Numbered from the stretch's first letter, positions 20,010 to 31,676 are shown. The stretch: 64,000 nt of DNA from Terfezia claveryi (GCA_015179025.1 WHUX01000008.1:248001-312000), one strand, 5' to 3'. The notes: a model not told the origin generated them from the sequence alone. Program-made: numbers and translations.

Positions 20010-22657
20010 CCCTTGGCGCACTAGAAGCGACCAATCACTGAGAAGCGACCACCTCTGAAACCCTCCTGCAGGCTCTCCTGCAATAGACAATCAAACGACA
20101 GCTAGAGAGGACTATAACTAAGTAAATATATATCTATAGAAATAACTATGCTCTACAACATGGTTACCTTCATACTCCATCAAAACCAGCCTAGAACTCG
20201 AGATCCTCCTTGCTAGTAAGCCTTCCTCGATAACTCTCCCTACCCCCTCTGCCCTCTCCTGTATATCGAATATCACACCAATACGCTCACAACTGCTAGA
20301 AAGCCTCATCCATGCATCTATATCTATGTTAGATAAATATAACTAGTAAAGATTGCTAAATAGTAAAACGGCAAGCCAATAAATAAGAGCACTAACCTCC
20401 GCAAAATAAGCAATATCAAGAGTTCGCATTGAATCCACTAAATCTTCTTCATCTTCACCTTCCTCAGCTCCTCCTTCAATCCCACTATTAGCCCCCTCCT
20501 CTAATATATCCTCCGCTATTATAGTGAGATCACTACTTGTAATAGCCCCTCCCCCTTTAGGTTTTAGAGGTCGTTTTGGCCGAGTAGGGTAGGAAGGTTT
20601 CTTGCCGATACGCTTAGATCCCCCATTTGCCACGGCAATGGCCTTTGAGGCAGCCCAAGCCTGGTCAATCTCTGCGCACTCCGCCTGCCATGCTGGTATT
20701 TCAACTGCTTGATATTGCTGTAGATCATACCTCCACTGCTTATCAAGCGCTTCTTTAGTAACCCTTTTTTCCTCTGCAACCTTCTTCTTCTCTTCTGCAA
20801 TCCGCCGCCTCTCAGCCTTTGCTGCCTCTGTATCTGCAAGCTTCTTAATCCCTTCATTAACATATTGGTAGGTTAGTACACGAGCTTCTCCAACATGTCT
20901 AGATCTCTTTCTTGTTTTGCGTATCTTTCCATCTCGAAGCTTATTTAGAGTTTCTGCATGAGGCGCAATATCCCTATACTTAGTCACCTTCTCTTCTGCA
21001 AAGTCAATAAGCTCATATACCATGCCCTTAAGTTCATCATCCTTATTGAGCTTCCGCCGTGCCTGCTCTATAACTATTCGAGAAAGCTGACGGAGACGAG
21101 CAGGGGTATCTAAGCCTGCAGCTGACACCCCTGCACTTGCAGCTATAGCGCTTGTAACCGAAAAACTAGCAGCTGGCGGCTGAGGAGGTAGGATAGTGCG
21201 ATCAATAGGCCAGCAACGGGATGCTCTCCATGCGCTCCGGATAATCTCATTAGTAAAGACCTCCCTACGAGTTTGCTGAAGGATATCGAGGAACTCGAGC
21301 TTCGATATTCCTAATAGAGGATTGCGACAGAGCCATGTGCTGAGGTTGCGCTCATATGTACGCTGCAGTAAGGAGAAGCAGCCAACATCAAGAGGTTGAA
21401 GAAGGTGAGTAGATTTGGACGGAAGACAGATCATATGAATATTGTGATCAAGAGCGTATTTAACTACTCTCCATGCCACATGAGAGGAATGACCATCCAC
21501 AATTAAACATCGTGGTGGTGGATCACCATCATACTCACATGCGCCCCCCCCTACACCCCAGCGAGTATAAGGCTCAAAATGTTGGCGTATATATTCAAAC
21601 CCAAGCTCATCATCCATATATCCACTAGGAGATACAGCAAATGTTGCTTCGTGTTCCACCCCTCCTTCCCGATAATAAGATTCCCGATGAGTTTTCCCCT
21701 GCCATACAATAAATGGGGGGATGATTTCTCCCCCAGCATTTACAGTCTCCAACACACTGCAAAACTCTCGAGACCCCTCAGTCATGGCTGTACTTCTACC
21801 TCCAACACGTACAATAGCCATAGTACGCCTACTATTTCTTCCCATTGTGATTCCTTTCTCATCACAATTCCAGATATCGTCCTGAGCTATTTTTTTCCGT
21901 CGTATAAGATTTGCTAGCTTTTGTAGGAAATCAGCTTGTAGTTCTATATCATTCGTTGCTGCTGCCCTTGCCCTTTCCTGGTAGCGAATATAGATCTTTT
22001 TGAAGCCTGGATTGCGATTAAGAAATCTATCTACCCAACTGACACCAACGATATGGATAGGGGTATTCATAGAGCTGGAAGGGTTACCAAAGGTGGCAGA
22101 AGAGCCACTAGAGGTAGAAGGGTTGCTAGTAGAAGGGCTGCTGGCAGAGGGTGCACGTGAGGGGCCATGCTGGGTTATTTGCCTCTCATTAATAATTCCT
22201 TGGGCAATTTGCCGCAAAAGCTCAGGCCCAAGTGGAAATCCCGCATCTGCCATGATACCGGCATAGCCTGCGATTACTTTTTCATCACCTGTAGAGAACA
22301 GTTGCTGGTCCTGATGTGCTATAGACCACTCCTGCTGTGTCCCTAGCACCCTCCGGCGTAATGTCTGGTGGTCTACCCCATATAAATCTGCAATCCGTAG
22401 CATAGGTGCATCTGGCTCTCGTTTTGCATGCTTAATTGCTTCCTGCAGCTGCTGCTTCGTATATTTTGGCATGCTTGTAATCGCGGAGTATTGTTAATGT
22501 TGCCGGAGACTTGGTGATTCGATTGATACTAGGTAAGACCATTATACTGATAAGGCGGGGGTATTGGGCCTGCGGAGAGGCTGACGAGGTCAGTCAAGCT
22601 GTATGTCTTAGACAGTGGTCGCTGCTCGGTGATTGGTCGCTTCTAGTGTGCCAAGGG
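20010..22657 (-). mobile_element. Pogo-type (Tc1/mariner superfamily) transposon, intact
   Basis: Terminal inverted repeats of about 45 bp with few mismatches (from 20010 inward, and 22657 backward), beginning CCCTTGGC and containing two AGCGACCA(A/C) repeats in each arm. The element is flanked by TA on both sides (20008-20009 and 22658-22659) and carries one long transposase on the minus strand. Length 2648 bp. Confidence 0.93.
20343..22472 (-). CDS. Pogo/CENP-B-like transposase (DD35D)
   Basis: A 709-residue, uninterrupted transposase. Residues 1-45 form a Psq-type helix-turn-helix (MPKYTKQQL.., LYGVDHQTLRRR). A second, CENP-B-type DNA-binding region runs to about 170 and includes a Ser/Thr-rich linker. 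The DDE core has D204 (WNCDEKGI), D324 (LIVDGHSSH) and D360 (LQPLDVGCF), with 35 residues between the last two. The C-terminal third is Lys/Glu/Ala-rich coiled coil followed by an acidic segment. An intact frame and good termini point to a young copy. Confidence 0.95.
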   Translation of the reverse strand: MPKYTKQQLQEAIKHAKREPDAPMLRIADLYGVDHQTLRRRVLGTQQEWSIAHQDQQLFSTGDEKVIAGYAGIMADAGFPLGPELLRQIAQGIINERQITQHGPSRAPSASSPSTSNPSTSSGSSATFGNPSSSMNTPIHIVGVSWVDRFLNRNPGFKKIYIRYQERARAAATNDIELQADFLQKLANLIRRKKIAQDDIWNCDEKGITMGRNSRRTMAIVRVGGRSTAMTEGSREFCSVLETVNAGGEIIPPFIVWQGKTHRESYYREGGVEHEATFAVSPSGYMDDELGFEYIRQHFEPYTRWGVGGGACEYDGDPPPRCLIVDGHSSHVAWRVVKYALDHNIHMICLPSKSTHLLQPLDVGCFSLLQRTYERNLSTWLCRNPLLGISKLEFLDILQQTRREVFTNEIIRSAWRASRCWPIDRTILPPQPPAASFSVTSAIAASAGVSAAGLDTPARLRQLSRIVIEQARRKLNKDDELKGMVYELIDFAEEKVTKYRDIAPHAETLNKLRDGKIRKTRKRSRHVGEARVLTYQYVNEGIKKLADTEAAKAERRRIAEEKKKVAEEKRVTKEALDKQWRYDLQQYQAVEIPAWQAECAEIDQAWAASKAIAVANGGSKRIGKKPSYPTRPKRPLKPKGGGAITSSDLTIIAEDILEEGANSGIEGGAEEGEDEEDLVDSMRTLDIAYFAEVSALIYWLAVLLFSNLY

Positions 22658-22659
22658 TA

Positions 22660-23164
22660 CATACCTATCTTACATCGAGCAGCTGCCAGTGCTAGCTAGT
22701 TGAGTGATTCAACTTTCACTACCCTTACTGGATTACTAGGGATAAAATAATAATCCGTTCTAATGACACTTCCCAATTCCACTCCGAGCTAATCAAGTCA
22801 AATAAATATGGAGAAAGCTTTTGGTATGCCCACCAGATCTGGAAAAAGCAACTAATGAAAGTTCAATGACAAGTGACAAGCATCCCACAGTGTCATTCTA
22901 CATGACCATATGCAAAATTAGGGTATGGCTTGAAGTGGCGGAGGGAAGTTGGGCTGAAGGATCAATCGATTCAACGTGTTGTTTATAGAAGAAAGTTCTT
23001 TCTTATTCGGACCAATGTTTCCCGCTCTCCATTTACCACTCCCTTCCCACATTCCGCCTTCTGAGATATTATCTTCCCGCCCCAAGGCACCACTTACCAT
23101 GAGGCCCTTAGAATAATATTGGAAGATATCCAAACCGACTAGGCGACGGTTCCAGGAGAATGGT
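22660..23164. other. Intergenic between pogo element and BUD31
   Basis: Includes the right TA of the pogo element and the 3' end of BUD31. No gene recognised. Confidence 0.5.
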
Positions 23165-23898
23165 TTAGTCCCCAGATGCGCAGCCCCTGTGAGAAAAATG
23201 GCACGTTAGTTTTGTTCCCACATGAATATGAATCCACCCCCGAAACCCCCGGCCCCGAAACCCGGCCCCGAAACCCCCCTAATCCGATTACCCCAGCGTA
23301 GCATCCAAGTGGAAAATAAAATAAAATGGTAAACCCACCTACAGCCACAACTTATACACTCGACCGCCTGCTCCTTACTTAGCCTCGCCTTCGGCACGCG
23401 ACATATACACGTCGCATTGAAGTTATTCTCCTTCGCCTGGATACACCTTAAGCAACACAATTTCTCATACCCCTGTTTCTTCCATTTCGCGATCAAATTT
23501 GCATCTGCGTAGCCGTTCTTGAGGAGCCAGTCGTAGAGTGCTTTCGAGATGGCTTCTTTGCTATAGTAGAGGTCGTAAATGTACCGCGAGCGTTGGTGGC
23601 TTATTCGGAAGATCTCCCAGACGGATTCGTTTTTTCGTTTTCCTTCGTGGGGAGCGTTTTCGGCTTTGGAAGTGGGGGGGGGAGTATTAGCTAGAGGCTT
23701 CTTACTGATTAATTCATCCAGCAATGGATATGCCGAACTCAGCAAGCTGAACCATGAACACAACATCTTCTGTGACCCGGGGGCATGGGGAAAGTTACCA
23801 TCCTTCATCTTGTTCGTAAACTCCAACAGGGTATCCTCGATCTCTTCAAATCCTTCTGGCGGTGGCTTCCGATTACGGCTAGTTCTGATGGGCGGCAT
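23165..23898 (-). CDS. BUD31: BUD31/G10 pre-mRNA splicing factor
   Basis: Spliceosomal protein of the nineteen-complex-associated/SF3b set, nuclear. Three exons: 23898-23799, 23663-23339 and 23186-23165. The introns are 135 nt (GTAACT..CAAAG) and 152 nt (GTGGGT..CACAG). The first junction creates [15 protein letters not shown], the second CGCRGCASGD before TAA. The protein is 148 residues, the family's usual length. It contains the diagnostic [26 protein letters not shown] and the zinc-binding Cys pairs CCLRC, TCIC and ISCGCRGC. Intron 2 holds short CCCCGAAACCC repeats. Neighbour FES1 lies upstream in the same orientation. Confidence 0.97.
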
Positions 23899-24211
23899 AG
23901 TTCAATCTTAATGCAGAGAGCAATGTGGTTTAATAGCGATGTGCTGTTGGGTATTTTCTACGTAATAGTGTGCTTGGAGGAATTGTGTTGAACGTTGGAG
24001 GCGAGTAGTCTGGTTGCAGGAGGCGAGAGCTACAGAGCGGACGAGGCAGGACAAGATCTTGGCAAAAGTTGAAATGATGAATAACTAAATTCCTGAACCT
24101 CTTTTATACAGTGTCATGACTTGAAATTTCCGTAAAAACAAAAAAAGAAATAAAAAAAAGACGCCCGCAACACCAGAGGTAAAAGCAGACTTTTATGATA
24201 ATTTGACGGGT
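23899..24211 (-). promoter_or_regulatory. Upstream region of BUD31, 3' region of FES1
   Basis: The 313 bp between the two minus-strand genes. It contains TAGTCTGGTTGC at 24006 and an A-rich stretch at 24133-24165. No TATA box is obvious. Confidence 0.4.
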
Positions 24212-25000
24212 TTATCGTTGCCTCATGGTATCCTCTCTCATTCTCTGCACGAGTCTATCGAGGCCCTCCATATCCTCATGATGATAGGTTTCTATGCCTT
24301 TAATATTCTCTGGGAGAAGATTCAGGGCTTCTCGAAGTGCAGGTTCGTAATTCCTGATGGCACTGCTGATGTTGTATACAGACTTGTAACGGACTTTCTC
24401 AGAAGGATCGTTGAGATAGTTATGAATAGCCTTGGGAATCCCTCCGACCTCGTGGAACTTCTGCTGGGTCTTGAGGTTATTCTGTATTGTGAAGCGGTTA
24501 GTGGAAGGTCACCCGAGCTAGCATGGGCGCTCACTTGAACAGCCGTACCACACACCCATGCCGTCATGAACCGTAAATCTGGCTCCGGCGAGTCGAAGTT
24601 GGATATCAAGGGCTCCCATAATTTTAAGTTTTCGAGATTGTTCTATCCGAGACATCTCAGTACACGTTAAGGAGCGTGATGAAGGTGGGAGGCCAGTAGG
24701 GCAACCATACCGCATTATCCAGCCCCTCACAGAGCATCTCCAAGTTGTCAAATGCAATCAACTTATCTTCGACTGACACACTAGGGTTATTGATGGCTGC
24801 CATAGCCTCCTTCATGAGGGTTGCATCATCTACGGCACCGAATAGCTGTGCCAGCGCCTCCGTGTTCTGTCATGACTCAATATAAGCTCCTGGACAAGTT
24901 CACGATGATATCTCCTGGGAGACCAACTTACAAGCTTGGTCTGCGCACCCTCAGCACCAGGGACTGAGTTCTCAATGCCCCATTTCAATATTGATTCCAT
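24212..25000 (-). CDS. FES1: FES1, Hsp70 nucleotide exchange factor (armadillo type)
   Basis: Cytosolic exchange factor that releases ADP from Hsp70, the HspBP1 homologue. Four exons, all with phase-0 junctions: 25000-24932, 24866-24711, 24642-24535 and 24481-24212. They have GTAAGT, GTATGG and GTGAGC donors and AG acceptors. The 200-residue product starts MESILKWGIENSVPG, the conserved Fes1 N-terminus. It goes on with LAQLFGAVDDATLMKEAM, NLENLKLWEPLI, WVCGTAVQNN and QQKFHEVGGIPKAI, all helices of the armadillo core. The length is close to the usual 200-220. The shared 1.4-kb upstream region is divergent with actin. Confidence 0.96.
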
Positions 25001-26402
25001 ATTTAGCGAGTTCGGGCAAGAGGGACAAAATTGGTTCTGGTAAGGTGGTCCGCTTCTTGTACAATGCTGTCTGATGGTGAAGGGATTATCGAGCTTTTAT
25101 ACGACTGTTATGCTTCGGAAAGATATTTCTAGTATAGTCTGGTACGATGGAAGCTACTGGAATGATAACGCAACTAAAGTCGGCCACTGTGCTGATATAC
25201 CATACCCATGTGGATGAAGTACTTTACCAGCAACCGAAACGCATCATCTCACATGTGCGCTGCCCCATGGTGGTGGTAGTGGAAATTCTACAGCGGAAAT
25301 GTTCTACGTAAATAATAATTAAATTTCATTGGGGATTGGGATCTCGAATGTGGGGCATTATTCGTGAGGGGTCTCGGCACATACAGGTACATACTTAGTA
25401 CATAACTCCGTATGTTTATGTTTAATGCTGGCAGCTGCCAAGCCAGACTGAAACTTTGCTTTTTCTGTACAATAATAGGTACAGTACTGTCATACTCCCC
25501 CACTTTAATGGCATGTCGAGCTTTGAGCCTGTGGCAAATCCACTTCAATTGCAAGAACAGCTCCTAAGTGTACAGAGATTGTTGAGGCAGCCCAGTTCTT
25601 AGTTCGGCCTCTAGATAACTTAGACTCCCAGGGGCCACGCAATCGGATTGACAGGCCCGTCGTGAAACTTAAAGTTATGACTGATGAATACGCGTACGCT
25701 GGGAGTCACTGGCCGTTTCCCTGGGATATTGTTTGTCTCGACCGGCAAAACTTAGTACAACTCGGACGACTCCACAGGGTCGGGCCGGAGTCATGACGGA
25801 GGCCAGGCGTTACATATGATTCTTGGCTGAGGAAGAGAACCCGCTGGTTGATACTTCCAACGCTGACTATAGGGGGTGCATATAAAGGAGGGGTCCCGTG
25901 TGAACAATCTTCGACCACAACTACGGATACAACAACTACAACTCAACTACTATCACACCAATAAGTGCACAGCTGCAAGCTCGATCGTCCCTGAACTTGA
26001 AGGCCCAAACCGTGAGTAGCGAGACTATTCCGAGAACACACCCCATCGTGCATGCTCAAGTGCTTCTCTCTCGTACAAGTGTCAGTGCTAAACCCCACTA
26101 AGACGCCGCCAAGCACTAGACCCTTCCGACAGCCCACCCCTAACCCAGGAGGCCCGTTCTTTCCCACCCACGCAACTGAAGCCCGCCGCTTCTCCTCCCC
26201 CTCAACTACTTTAACCAACTCAGTCCAACGCCTCCTTATCAACTCTCTACAAATACCTTACTTTCCCCAGGACCAATCCTCTTGTTAAAGTAACTATCCC
26301 TTTCTGCAGCATCTCTCGACATTTCTATCTCTTGTAGCATTTCTATTCTCTTTTAACGCTTTTATACGAATCCCTTAGTCCCTCTCTAGTAATCATACAG
26401 CC
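25001..26402. promoter_or_regulatory. Divergent FES1/actin intergenic region
   Basis: For actin, a TATAAA lies at 25881-25886 in a GC-rich setting, followed by a CA-rich leader (25920-25980). A GTGAGT donor near 26011 and long pyrimidine-rich sequence before the ATG at 26403 suggest an intron in the actin 5' UTR. No ORF in the region looks real. Confidence 0.5.
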
Positions 26403-28058
26403 ATGGAAGGTCAGTCAACTCGAATCAGCCCCTTTTACTCAAGGCAGGCCGCTAGAACATTTTATTGACATGACCGTGAATACAGACGAAGTTGCTGCTG
26501 TACGTTAACCCTAGAATCTTAACCACCCCTCGCAACACTGCGAAGCTTAAAGTGGGGTTGGACTGTGTTTGCTAACTCGGACCTGTTGATATACAGCTCG
26601 TTATTGACAATGGGTATGTTCCTCTATCTTTCCTTTAACCCCAAAGAACTTCAAACTGACTGCTCTGTAGTTCCGGTATGTGCAAGGCCGGTTTCGCCGG
26701 AGACGATGCTCCCCGTGCTGTCTTCCGTAAGTCACCTCATATCTTTCTGTCACCTGATGAAGCAAGGAGTCTGCATTGAAACAAGATGACATTCTAACAC
26801 TTTCTCTAGCATCTATTGTCGGAAGGCCTCGCCACCATGGGTAAATTCCTCCCCCCTCCCCTCTTCCAGCTCAATTTCCCTATAGTGGGGAAGTCGGTCT
26901 TGCCAAGACCAGCATCAGCTTTCAGGTTATTCTAACGCAATATTCTAGTATTATGATTGGTATGGGCCAGAAGGACTCCTATGTTGGAGATGAGGCACAA
27001 TCCAAGCGTGGTATCTTGACTTTGAGGTACCCAATTGAGCACGGTGTTGTGACCAACTGGGATGAGATGGAAAAGATTTGGCATCACACTTTCTACAACG
27101 AATTGCGAGTGGCGCCTGAGGAGCACCCCGTTCTCTTGACTGAGGCTCCAATCAACCCCAAGTCCAACCGTGAGAAGATGACACAGATTGTGTTCGAAAC
27201 CTTCAACGCCCCCGCGTTTTACGTCTCTATCCAGGCCGTCCTTTCCCTATATGCCTCCGGTCGTACCACAGGTATCGTGCTCGACTCTGGTGACGGTGTC
27301 ACTCACGTTGTCCCAATCTACGAGGGATTCGCTCTCCCACACGCTATCTCCCGTGTCGACATGGCTGGTCGTGACCTTACCGACTACCTCATGAAGATTC
27401 TTGCTGAGCGAGGGTATGCCTTCAATACCACTGCCGAGCGTGAAATCGTCCGTGATATCAAAGAGAAGCTTTGCTACGTCGCTCTTGACTTTGAGCAAGA
27501 GATCCAGACTGCTGCTCAGTCCTCCAGCTTGGAGAAGTCCTATGAGCTTCCCGACGGTCAGGTCATCACCATTGGTAATGAGAGGTTCCGTGCTCCAGAG
27601 GCCCTCTTTGCCCCATCAGTTCTTGGTCTTGAGTCCGGTGGTATTCACGAGACTACCTTCAACTCCATCATGAAGTGTGATGTCGATGTCCGAAAGGATC
27701 TCTACGGAAATATTGTCATGTCTGGTGGTACCACAATGTACCCAGGTATTGCCGACCGTATGCAGAAGGAGATTACCGCTCTTGCCCCAAGCAGCATGAA
27801 GGTCAAGATTATTGCTCCACCAGAGCGTAAATACTCAGTCTGGATTGGTGGTTCCATCTTGGCATCTCTCTGTATGTTTCCCAGCCCCTGACATAAGAAT
27901 GTATTCACTGACTTTAGATGCAGCTACTTTCCAACAGATGTGGATCTCCAAGCAAGAGTACGACGAGTCCGGACCAAGCATTGTCCACCGCAAGTATGTT
28001 TTGCAACCTTTCTTCTGCTTAAATGTTCACTTGCTAATGATGCTTCAGGTGCTTCTAA
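26403..28058 (+). CDS. ACT1: Actin
   Basis: Cytoskeletal actin. Eight exons give exactly 375 residues: 26403-26409, 26486-26499, 26597-26613, 26671-26726, 26810-26840, 26949-27871, 27924-27993 and 28049-28058. Junctions were chosen to restore MEDEVAALVIDNGSGMCKAG, the nucleotide-binding loop, and the C-terminus SIVHRKCF. Six of the seven introns fall in the outer parts of the gene: five in the first 50 codons, with two very short first exons (7 and 14 nt), as is common in fungal actins. The long sixth exon holds [10 protein letters not shown] and the rest of the ATP site. No frame break is needed. A polyadenylation signal AATAAA is at 28297-28302. Confidence 0.98.
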
Positions 28059-28576
28059 ATATAACGATCAGTTGGAGTTTGCAAGCCTAATCAGTCGCAT
28101 TTTAGTCATTCGCTTGCGGATCATCCTGGGGAATTCTCTCTTGCTTCATACCTAACCCCGTCCTGCAAGGAGAGAAGTGGGGCGAGCAATGTTTGGATGA
28201 GGCTATCTTTTTATTGTTTCCGTGAGTTGGCTGATTTGATCGATGCTGGTGTTTGCTTGTTATCTCCGTTTTGTAACTTCATTGCTCGCGATGTTGAATA
28301 AAAGGAGAGGGTTTGTGTCTCGTTAGATAATTTAATATCTTGGGTTGGATTTGGCTTCAAATTATTCTTCCTGGTCTGCGCAAGTGAATGTCAATGGGGT
28401 ATTTTAGTAAAGTAGTCTAGATTTCACCTATACTACCACTAATAACACACCCATATGTGCATATACAGAGGAGGAGGCCACTCATTCCCAATGGGCCAAC
28501 TATCCAATATCATATCATGGCTTGTCCCACCAGAACCTTCCCCCGAGAACAAACGATGGAGGTTCTTTCACTTTGA

Positions 28577-28709
28577 TAATTTCGAAGATAAAAAGCCTGA
28601 AGGGGATCTACAGGCTGGAAGGGTGTGTACTCAAGTACAATATTATAATTTCGAAGATAAAAAGCCTGAAGGGGATCTACAGGCTGGAAGGGTGTGTACT
28701 CAAGTATAG
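28577..28709. repeat. 69-bp tandem duplication, two copies
   Basis: TAATTTCGAAGATAAAAAGC begins at 28577 and again at 28646. The two units are nearly identical over more than 60 bp, so the duplication is recent. Confidence 0.9.
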
Positions 28710-28710
28710 T

Positions 28711-28752
28711 GTTAATATTGTTCCTGTAGGAGGCGTTAGGAACAATATTAAC
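28711..28752. repeat. Perfect 15-bp stem hairpin
   Basis: GTTAATATTGTTCCT (28711-28725) and its exact complement (28738-28752) are separated by 12 bases. It directly follows the tandem duplication. Confidence 0.9.
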
Positions 28753-29435
28753 GCTAGTTGTGGTGGCGTTTAATACTACTGTTCAAAGAGGTAGGGTGGG
28801 GTTCAGGGTAATGAATGGGCTTGGTATTTTCCATGTAAGGGTGATACGAATAAATCCGGTGAGTACTGAGTTTTTTCAATGAAATATCATGCTAGTTTAA
28901 AAAAAAAAGGGAAAAAGAAAAAGATCTGGCATTCTTGGTAGTGCATTTATTACAGGTAGTTTGGTGTAAGAGAAGAGGAGGCTAGAGAGTAAATAAAAAG
29001 AAAAAAAAAAATCAAATAAAAACAAGACAGGGGGATGTCTGCGTCCCGGAGGGGAAGGGGGCTTTCTTCTCATGTGTGGCCTTGCCTGCACTGCTAATGG
29101 GAACAACAACAATTAGGCTGTGTCATGTACATGTAGAAAAGAGTCTAGGTCTAAGGAATATGAGATGCCGGTGCCGGTGCTGAGGTGCTGCGGTGGAGGT
29201 GCTGAGGTGCTGAGGAGGTGGAGGTGCTGAGGTGCTGAGGAGCTGGGTTGCTGGGTTGCTGGTGCAGAGGCTAAGAAGGATATGGAGGTATGGGTGGTTT
29301 TGCTTATATTGGTATGTATGATATACAAAGGAAACCCGATATTTGATTTAGATTAGCCCTGGTTTGCAATGTTTCCTTGCTATTTGCTGAACTTGGTTTT
29401 GCTAACTTCTGTGTGTGTGCGTGCGTGCGTACGCG

Positions 29436-29545
29436 TGTGAGTGTGAGTGTGAGTGTGAGTGTGAGTGTGAGTGTGAGTGTGAGTGTGAGTGTGAGTGTGA
29501 GTGTGTGAGTGTGAGTGTGAGTGTGGAGTTGTGTGAGTGAGAGTG
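29436..29545. repeat. GTGAGT microsatellite
   Basis: About 17 near-perfect copies of a 6-bp unit. The minus-strand ORF across it (Leu/Thr repeats) is an artefact. Confidence 0.95.
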
Positions 29546-30082
29546 TGTGTGTGTGTCTGTGTGTCTGTGGGGTAATCCCGAGAGAAGGAGGATTTTCCCC
29601 CCTTAAATAGTGGATTTGCATTTGGTTACTTTTACCAAACTAAAGCCAGACTACCTTATATCTCCTTCTATTTTTTTCTCATTCCGCCAGGCCGCCAAAT
29701 TTCTTTATTGGCTTTTCCCCAATTAATTCCCATCCAATGGGATAATGTACTAGGAAGAGTACTATCGCTATCCTTTCATCCTGAGTATTGGGGTATCTGG
29801 ATCCGGAGAAGGGAGGAAGGGGGCGGGGGCGGTGGAAGAAACTGGGCTTAGGTATTTCTTTTAAGGAAAGGTTAGGAACCCCCTCCATTTCATCTATAAA
29901 TCACCCTTGAAACTCCCTAGATGTCGTTCTTTCATACCTTCATTCCCCGGGATTTCACGTCCACATTGATACAGCTCATTCCCTCATGTGAAGACCCAAC
30001 CTCTTTCCTCACTTATAACAAACACTTCACAAAAAACCCCATCCCACCACACACTTGAGGCCCCGCCTACACCTAGCAAAAC

Positions 30083-30816
30083 ATGTTCTTCATCAAATCC
30101 CTCGTCGCCTTCTTCCACCTCTCCCTCGTCTACGCCGTTCCCAAACCTTTCCCTCTGCCCAACCCAATCCCAGATAAGACGCATCCTGAGCTTGCGGCCC
30201 GGACCATGCCCCTTACCCCGCCGAATTGGACGCCCATTATTAACGCTGCGTTGGCTGACGGGCAGTCATTCGGTGCGGCAGGGCAAAATAATTGGATTGT
30301 GAGGTATCCACCGGTGAGTAGACGGTCTCTTCCCCGCTCCCCGCCCTTCCCCCCCCCAGTTATACCAAATATAGCTATTATCTTCCCCCGAAAATCCTTG
30401 CTGATTGTGGTGGGGTTTTGCAATAGGCGAACGCCCTCTGCCCAAACGAAGTCACTGCGCTGAAAACGTGCAATTCGGGAGGATTCGATCTTTGTGAGAG
30501 TGAACGGGTGAATCTGGAGTGGTGCTTGGATCAAATGTAATTCATTAACTCCTTTTCCACACAACCCCATCCCCTTGTTTTTTTATAATTTTTTTAATTT
30601 CTCTTCTCCCACTCCCCCTTAGTTTCTTCCTGGTAGTTACTAACTTTGTAAAAAAATTTCTAAAAAAAATAAAGGATTGGCTACTGCGTAAGCGAATACG
30701 CCGACACAGTCAGAGCATGTCTCTTTGAAGACTTTGTCGGGTGCGAGGGCACGCTGGATGCACTCTATATCTGCCAGGCCCATTTTACCGTCGGCCCACT
30801 CCCGACCGATTGGTAA
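30083..30816 (+). CDS. Small secreted protein with CX9C/CX7C cysteine repeats
   Basis: Unnamed secreted protein of 160 residues. Exons 30083-30313, 30427-30536 and 30675-30816 have donors GTGAGT and GTAATT and acceptors CAATAG and ATAAAG; the joined frame closes at TAA 30814-30816. Residues 1-18 (MFFIKSLVAFFHLSLVYA) are a signal peptide. Residues 19-80 are Pro-rich. The C-terminal half has eight Cys spaced 9-7-9-7-10-7-9, so it is two copies of a C-x9/10-C-x7-C-x9-C unit. CX9C pairs mark CHCH proteins, but those are imported into mitochondria and lack signal peptides, so this may be a different disulfide hairpin or an effector-like apoplastic protein. Function unknown. Confidence 0.75.
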
Positions 30817-31676
30817 GCCTATTATTTGGTAAATAGCAAAGAAGAGGAGAAGGGAGAAGTGGGGCGGGAGGGAGGGAGGGAGGGGGGGATGAGTATTTTC
30901 TGCTGCACGGGGAATACTTATTTACTTCCTTCTTGAGGGTTAGCTAGGGGGACGCAGAAAGTGGGGGTGAGATGAGATGAGATGAGATGAGATGGAGAAT
31001 GCCTACGATACGAAAAATCTTCGTCTTGGGTTATATATCGGGCTCCGGAAGCACTGGTATGTAGGGTATGTATGTCTCGTGTATGTATATGTATGTATGT
31101 ATGTATGAATAATGGTAGATCTGTAGCACCTAGTTATAACGGTCACGGAATTGGTTGTGTCTGGTCGTGACGAGCTCGATCTACTGCTATGAGTAGCTCA
31201 AATGACGTTTTGTGTATCGTGAACCTTCAGGGTAAGCGGTTGGACTGAGAAGTGCCACTGCTTGGCATGGTTGCCTGGATACTTTGTTGCACAAACATTA
31301 GACTCCTCCTGAAATATCATACATGAAATATCAATTAAAAATCATTGCTTGCTATATATGTACTTGATTGCAGATCAACGAATATAGTCATTAAGCAACC
31401 TTCATCATCATCAATCTCCTCCAATTGGATTCTCCACAGCGCCTACATTATAATCCTCCTCACTCCTGAACCAAATCTAATTTTCCTTTCTCCATGAAAT
31501 AATTATAACAGTACGTACCGTATGATCAGCGGAGGGTCAATCCGAAACCATTGAAGATGTCGACAGTTATGAGAAGGGATCCGATTCTAATTCCCCTAAA
31601 AACACCGTGTATCTACCAAAAATCCTATATCGAATGAAAGCAAACTTCGAAGAAAAGAGAAGCCACAAAAGCCGGC
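30817..31676. other. Intergenic, convergent 3' ends, with microsatellites
   Basis: Between the secreted-protein gene and the ERG3 3' end. Holds a GATGA run (about 30968-30992) and a GTAT run (about 31070-31106). No gene seen. Confidence 0.6.

Larger units (their letters stand above)
28059..30082. other. Intergenic with repeats, actin to secreted-protein gene
   Basis: Contains the actin 3' end, a 69-bp tandem duplication, a 15-bp perfect-stem hairpin, a minisatellite built on GAGGTGCT (about 29165-29265) and a long GTGAGT microsatellite. TATAAA at 29895-29900 is a likely promoter for the gene at 30083. No protein gene is recognised. Confidence 0.6.

Noticed and set aside
20118..20397. A second exon of the pogo transposase (donor-like GTTAGT at 20396)
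   Set aside because: All nearby acceptors give an immediate stop in the required phase; the 709-residue frame is complete.
29304..29621. Minus-strand ORF of Leu/Thr repeats
   Set aside because: It is the GTGAGT microsatellite read in one frame.
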